NCBI GenBank assembly: GCA_905236605.1
Contig: CAJORD010000036.1
Span: 1-8,650 of the forward strand
Length of the DNA stretch: 8,650 bases
Reading direction: 5' to 3'
Origin: an uncultured Synergistales bacterium
GTDB taxonomy: Bacteria > Synergistota > Synergistia > Synergistales > Aminobacteriaceae
The notes beneath the pieces were generated by a model, which saw only the letters and a program-made list of their open reading frames with translations, was not told the DNA's origin and searched no databases. Below, piece after piece: positions 5,974-8,650 of the stretch (within the stretch, counting starts at the first letter, position 1; each line of letters begins with the position of its first letter). Made by a program: the position numbers and the translations under genes.

Positions 5974-6799
5974 TTTTTGAATTTCTCAATGCGTTAATAA
6001 TTTTTCTGATGGCGTCGGCAATTTCTGACGCTAGAACACCATCAACGCCTTCGCGCGCTAAATAATCTCCCGCCATTCCGTGAACAGTCGCTCCTAATAC
6101 TGCCGCGTCGAAAGGCTCAAGCCCCATTCCTAAAAATGCGCCTATGCAGCCTGAAAGAACATCGCCGGAGCCTGGAACAGAAAGCGCAGGATTTCCATAT
6201 TTAATTTCAAGAAATTTTTCGCCGCTCGCGATTAGCGTATGATGACCCTTCAAAACGGCGCAGCCCCATTTAGCTGAAAGTTCACTGACCGCGTAAAATC
6301 GATCTGCGCGAATTTCGTCGGGAGTTGTTTCTAAAAGTCTTGCGGCTTCGCCTTCGTGAGGAGTAATTACAGAATCCTTGCGCGCGGTTAAATCTTTTTG
6401 AACGGCTGCAAGAGCGTTTAAGCCGTCGCCATCGACTAAAATTTTCGTCGGCCATTCGCGCCACATTCGCGACGTTACAAGCTCCGTAGCGACACTTCGA
6501 TCAAGACCTGGGCCAATGACGACCGCGTCAATTTTCTTTTGAGCCATTGCGAGTTCTTTCCAGCGGAATTTATCATCTTCGTAACAGTAAACAACTTCGG
6601 GCAAACGCGCCGCGCACGCTGCACAAACTGTCTGCAACGACAAGAGCGTAACCACTCCCGCGCCACTTCGCAACGCTCCAAGCGCTGATAACGCAGGGGC
6701 ACCCGGATAACGTTCCGAGCCTCCCACGATTAAAAGCCTGCCGCGGTGTCCTTTGTGCATATCGTCAGGACGTGGCGGCAGTAAATCTCTAACTTTCAT
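5951..6799 (-). CDS. nnrD: ADP-dependent (S)-NAD(P)H-hydrate dehydratase
   Basis: NnrD dehydrates damaged (hydrated) NADH and NADPH back to the working cofactors using ADP; it belongs to the ribokinase-like superfamily. The 282-residue protein covers only the dehydratase (YjeF C-terminal) domain, so the NnrE epimerase must be encoded elsewhere. Visible motifs: HKGHRGRLLIVGGS (15-28), the PGAPALSALGALRSGAGVVT helix (32-51), VVIGPGLD (93-100), DGDGLNAL (123-130), TPHEGEAARL (146-155), and NPALSVPGSGDVLSG (203-217) containing the catalytic Asp (D213). The canonical sequence there is NPGxxxGGSGDVL, so the loop is slightly divergent. ATG 6799 abuts the stop of the dehydrogenase gene with no gap and no strong SD. 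A C-terminal Asn/Lys-rich tail overlaps the next gene. The product acts in the cytoplasm. Confidence 0.95.
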   Translation of the reverse strand: MKVRDLLPPRPDDMHKGHRGRLLIVGGSERYPGAPALSALGALRSGAGVVTLLSLQTVCAACAARLPEVVYCYEDDKFRWKELAMAQKKIDAVVIGPGLDRSVATELVTSRMWREWPTKILVDGDGLNALAAVQKDLTARKDSVITPHEGEAARLLETTPDEIRADRFYAVSELSAKWGCAVLKGHHTLIASGEKFLEIKYGNPALSVPGSGDVLSGCIGAFLGMGLEPFDAAVLGATVHGMAGDYLAREGVDGVLASEIADAIRKIINALRNSKNDNNEKK

Positions 6800-7762
6800 T
6801 TATTTAACTCTTACCATGTTGACAGGTTCTCGGCCCGCAAAGACAGCTTCAATATTTTTTATAACTAAAATTCCCATGTTCTTGCGAGTTCCGAAAGTGC
6901 CTGTTCCAACGTGCGGCATCAAAACGACGTTCTGCAATTTTTTCAAAGCCGGTTCGACTTCGGGTTCATGCTCGTAAACGTCAAGGCCCGCTCCCGCAAT
7001 AACATGACGTTCGAGAGCGTCAGCTAGTGCCTTTTCATCAACGACAGGCCCGCGGGAAGTGTTGATTAAAATTCCGTCCGGCTTCATCTTTGAAAGTTCG
7101 TTCGCTCCGATTAAGTGGCGAGTTTCTGGCGTCAATGGCAAGTGAATAGACACAAAGTCCGAACGCTCTAATAATTCTTCAAGTCCGACGCGGCTAGCTC
7201 CGACGGCGTCAAGCGCTAATGATTCATGACGGCCATAATATAAAACTTTCATGTTGAAACCGAGCGCGGCTTTCTTGCCAAGATTTGCTCCGATTCGTCC
7301 TGCGCCGATTATACCAAGAGTTTTGCCTGTAACGTCGTAGCCAAGCATGAATTTTGGCGCCCATTCAAAAGTTCCAGTTCTTACGAGGTTGTTGCCTTCA
7401 ATTACGCGACGAGCCGCAGCAAAAATCAAAGTCCACGCTAAATCCGCCGTTGCGTCCGTGAGAACGTCAGGAGTATTTGAAACGTAAATTCCTTTCGCAT
7501 TCGCGGCTTTGACGTCGATATTATTAAAGCCGACTCCGTAATTAGCGATTAATTTCAAGTCCGGGCCAGCCTGATTAATTAAATCGGCGTCAATGTTGTC
7601 GTTTAACATAGTGATAACGGCTGCGTGAGTTTGAAAAGCGTTAATAAGTTCTTCGCGCGTCGAGAGCCTGTCTTCGTCGTTGCAATCATATTCGCAAATG
7701 TTGCCAAGTAGTTTCATGACGCTGTTGGGAAGTCTGCGCGTTACATATACTTTCTTGTTCAT
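6800..7762 (-). CDS. D-2-hydroxyacid dehydrogenase (glyoxylate/hydroxypyruvate reductase type)
   Basis: This 320-residue NAD(P)-dependent oxidoreductase should interconvert a 2-ketoacid and a D-2-hydroxyacid; similarity in style is greatest to glyoxylate reductase/D-glycerate dehydrogenase. The N- and C-terminal segments form the substrate domain (NYGVGFNNIDV, 74-84), and residues about 100-285 form the Rossmann domain with GAGRIG (153-158). The catalytic triad is present: R237 in NTSRGP, E264 in DVYEHEP and H284 in MPHVGTGT. After the second beta strand the sequence is LYYGRHES, with no acidic residue and an Arg (R178), suggesting NADPH rather than NADH; this is inference. The start at ATG 7762 is supported by GAGGAG at 7772-7777, nine bases upstream and inside the end of the isomerase gene. 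The exact substrate cannot be read from sequence. Confidence 0.92.
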   Translation of the reverse strand: MNKKVYVTRRLPNSVMKLLGNICEYDCNDEDRLSTREELINAFQTHAAVITMLNDNIDADLINQAGPDLKLIANYGVGFNNIDVKAANAKGIYVSNTPDVLTDATADLAWTLIFAAARRVIEGNNLVRTGTFEWAPKFMLGYDVTGKTLGIIGAGRIGANLGKKAALGFNMKVLYYGRHESLALDAVGASRVGLEELLERSDFVSIHLPLTPETRHLIGANELSKMKPDGILINTSRGPVVDEKALADALERHVIAGAGLDVYEHEPEVEPALKKLQNVVLMPHVGTGTFGTRKNMGILVIKNIEAVFAGREPVNMVRVK

Positions 7763-7768
7763 GATTTC

Positions 7769-8314
7769 TTACTCCTCGATTGTTACTTTTTTCATCACGA
7801 CATCTTCAACAGGGCGATCGCCTCTGCCGGTCTTTGTGTGGCCAATCGCTTCTACAACTTCCATGCCTTCAATAACATGACCGAAGATAGCGTGATGACC
7901 ATCAAGCCACGGTGTCGGGACGAGCGTTATAAAGAACTGTGAGCCGCCTGTGTTCGGGCCAGCGTTCGCCATTGAAAGAATGCCTTTAGAATCGTGCTTA
8001 AGTCCTTCGCCGAACTCGTCAGGAATTGAATAGCCGGGGCCACCCATGCCTGTACCTGTGGGATCGCCGCCCTGAATCATGAAATCGTCGATGACGCGGT
8101 GAAAAATTACTCCGTCATAAAAATTTTTCTTTGCTAAGTCAGCGAAATTTTTTACAGTGTTAGGGGCAAGGTCGGAATAAAGTTCGATTTTGAAATTTCC
8201 CATCGTGGTTTCAAAATTTGCAACCGGGCGTTTGACTTCACCTGCTGAAGCGGAAGCAGCCACAAACGGAAGCAGAGCTGCGCTGATCGCGAGAACTTCT
8301 AATAATCTGTGCAT
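7769..8314 (-). CDS. Exported cyclophilin-type peptidyl-prolyl cis-trans isomerase
   Basis: Cyclophilins catalyse cis-trans isomerisation of X-Pro bonds during protein folding. The 181-residue product opens with a signal peptide (hydrophobic LLEVLAISAALLPFVAA, cleavage probably after ASASA near residue 24), so it should act in the periplasm. There is no lipobox Cys. The domain (about 30-181) carries FHRVIDDFMIQGGD (71-84, catalytic Arg R73), SMANAGPNTGGSQFFIT (114-130) and TPWLDGHHAIFGHV (134-147), a full active-site set including the Trp. Start choice: GAGGAG (8326-8331) overlaps a possible GTG start at 8326, which rules it out, and sits 11 bases before ATG 8314. As first gene of the operon it follows the promoter at 8348-8376. 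Its last codons, GAG GAG TAA, double as the SD of the next gene. Confidence 0.95.
   Translation of the reverse strand: MHRLLEVLAISAALLPFVAASASAGEVKRPVANFETTMGNFKIELYSDLAPNTVKNFADLAKKNFYDGVIFHRVIDDFMIQGGDPTGTGMGGPGYSIPDEFGEGLKHDSKGILSMANAGPNTGGSQFFITLVPTPWLDGHHAIFGHVIEGMEVVEAIGHTKTGRGDRPVEDVVMKKVTIEE
7772..7777 (-). promoter_or_regulatory. Dehydrogenase ribosome binding site formed by the final Glu codons of the isomerase
   Basis: The complement reads GAGGAG immediately before the isomerase TAA and nine bases before ATG 7762. It confirms the dehydrogenase start and ties translation of the two genes together. Confidence 0.75.
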
Positions 8315-8325
8315 AAAATTTTTCA

Positions 8326-8331
8326 CTCCTC
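8326..8331 (-). promoter_or_regulatory. Isomerase ribosome binding site, decides the start
   Basis: The complement reads GAGGAG. It overlaps the first base of the GTG at 8326-8324 and therefore selects ATG 8314, giving 181 residues rather than 185. Confidence 0.7.
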
Positions 8332-8347
8332 AATAAAATTTTTCACA

Positions 8348-8376
8348 ATGATAACACTTTCACTTAATTACAAGAA
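8348..8376 (-). promoter_or_regulatory. Promoter of the eight-gene operon
   Basis: On the minus strand TATCAT (8348-8353, 5/6 match to the -10 consensus) is preceded by TGT, an extended -10. A weak -35, TTCTTG, lies at 8371-8376 with a 17-bp spacer. It is the only promoter-like sequence I find just upstream of the first gene. The initiation point would be near 8341, leaving a leader of about 27 nt. Confidence 0.55.
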
Positions 8377-8384
8377 TTTTTCTT
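8372..8384. repeat. Short inverted repeat between divergent promoters
   Basis: AAGAA-TTT-TTCTT lies over the -35 region of the minus-strand promoter and about 10 bases from the plus-strand -35. The position would suit an operator for both genes, but the repeat is short and A/T-rich. Confidence 0.25.
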
Positions 8385-8393
8385 AATTTTCAG

Positions 8394-8423
8394 TTGACAA
8401 GAATTTCGGGAGGGTGTTACTAT
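8394..8423 (+). promoter_or_regulatory. Sigma70-type promoter of the secreted-protein gene
   Basis: A consensus -35 TTGACA (8394-8399) is followed after 18 bp by TACTAT (8418-8423), itself preceded by TGT, an extended -10. Transcription would begin near 8430 and give a leader of about 58 nt. It is the best-formed promoter in the window, which suggests strong expression. Confidence 0.75.
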
Positions 8424-8487
8424 ACAACTTACTAACAAACACTTAAGTAAAACACGCAGTTAAAATTTTTAAGGAGGAATGATTAGT

Positions 8488-8650
8488 TTGTTCTCTTTCA
8501 ATAAGAAGTCATTTTGTTGTTTGAGTTTAGCTCTTTCGTTTTTGTTTGTCTTCAGCGCGCTCGCTGGTGCTGATGTGATTTATATTGCCAGTGATGACTG
8601 CTTTGTGAATTACATTACGGACAACGGCGCGGGGACATTAACAGAATCTC
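8488..8650 (+). CDS. N-terminus of a secreted protein, cut by the window end
   Basis: The visible 54 codons encode a basic start (FSFNKKSF), a hydrophobic stretch (CCLSLALSFLFVFSALAGA) and a mature start DVIYIASDDCFVNYITDNG. This is a signal peptide with cleavage probably at ALA-GA or just after, followed by an exported region I do not recognise. The start is taken as TTG 8488, ten bases after AGGAGG (8472-8477). An in-frame ATG at 8479 would add three residues but lies one base from the SD, which is too close for initiation. The gene is divergent from the large operon and has its own strong promoter. Given the organism it may be a surface or Synerg-CTERM protein, but its C-terminus is not visible. 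The two adjacent Cys in the hydrophobic core do not form a lipobox. Confidence 0.75.
   Translation, partial: MFSFNKKSFCCLSLALSFLFVFSALAGADVIYIASDDCFVNYITDNGAGTLTES

Noticed and set aside
5509..5997. 162-codon open frame on the plus strand across tsaE and the small membrane gene
   Set aside because: It is antisense to genes with clear family motifs; its protein shows only composition-driven low-complexity stretches.
5951..6799. Possible degeneration of NnrD because of NPALSVPGSGDVL instead of NPGxxxGGSGDVL
   Set aside because: The catalytic Asp and the surrounding GSGDVLSG are intact and all other motifs are present, so this looks like normal family variation.
8315..8326. GTG start for the isomerase adding four residues
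   Set aside because: The GTG overlaps the GAGGAG SD; ATG 8314 fits better.
8479..8487. ATG start for the terminal secreted protein
   Set aside because: It lies one base from AAGGAGG; TTG 8488 is the plausible initiation codon.

Overview
The window looks like chromosomal DNA from a member of the Synergistota. The strongest clue is the secreted protein at 367-1437 (minus). It ends in a Gly/Ser-rich stretch with GAGCD, a hydrophobic segment and a basic KAKK tail, which is the layout of the Synerg-CTERM sorting signal known from that phylum. Composition fits too: coding DNA mixes GC-rich codons with many AAAATTTT-type tracts, and start codons are preceded by strong purine-rich Shine-Dalgarno (SD) sequences. 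The assignment is inference from one protein plus style, not from a marker gene.

Layout. Positions 2-292 (plus) hold a FeoA/SH3-like domain, complete or the C-terminus of a longer protein. It converges on the Synerg-CTERM protein, with a terminator hairpin (300-330) between them. The 1438-1698 intergenic region holds a putative small structured RNA on the plus strand with its own consensus extended -10, a possible minus-strand promoter for the Synerg-CTERM gene, a 10-bp palindrome, and the terminator of the next operon.

From about 8353 down to 1641 (minus) runs one tight eight-gene transcription unit: exported cyclophilin-type peptidyl-prolyl isomerase, D-2-hydroxyacid dehydrogenase, NnrD (NAD(P)H-hydrate dehydratase), a 92-residue two-helix membrane protein, TsaE, TsaB, CvpA-like membrane protein and MutS2. 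Genes overlap, abut or lie within about 21 bp of each other, and I see no terminator inside. An extended -10 promoter sits upstream of the first gene and an intrinsic terminator follows mutS2. The unit combines tRNA t6A modification (TsaB/TsaE), nicotinamide cofactor repair (NnrD) and MutS2, which acts on branched DNA or collided ribosomes: housekeeping and quality-control functions.

At 8488 a divergent plus-strand gene for another secreted protein begins, with a well-formed promoter, and runs off the window. No mobile element, CRISPR array, tRNA or rRNA is visible. I found no clear new multi-gene system. The most intriguing items are the small RNA candidate, whose two ends resemble the yybP-ykoY manganese aptamer, and an altered LDLR motif in the MutS2 Smr domain.
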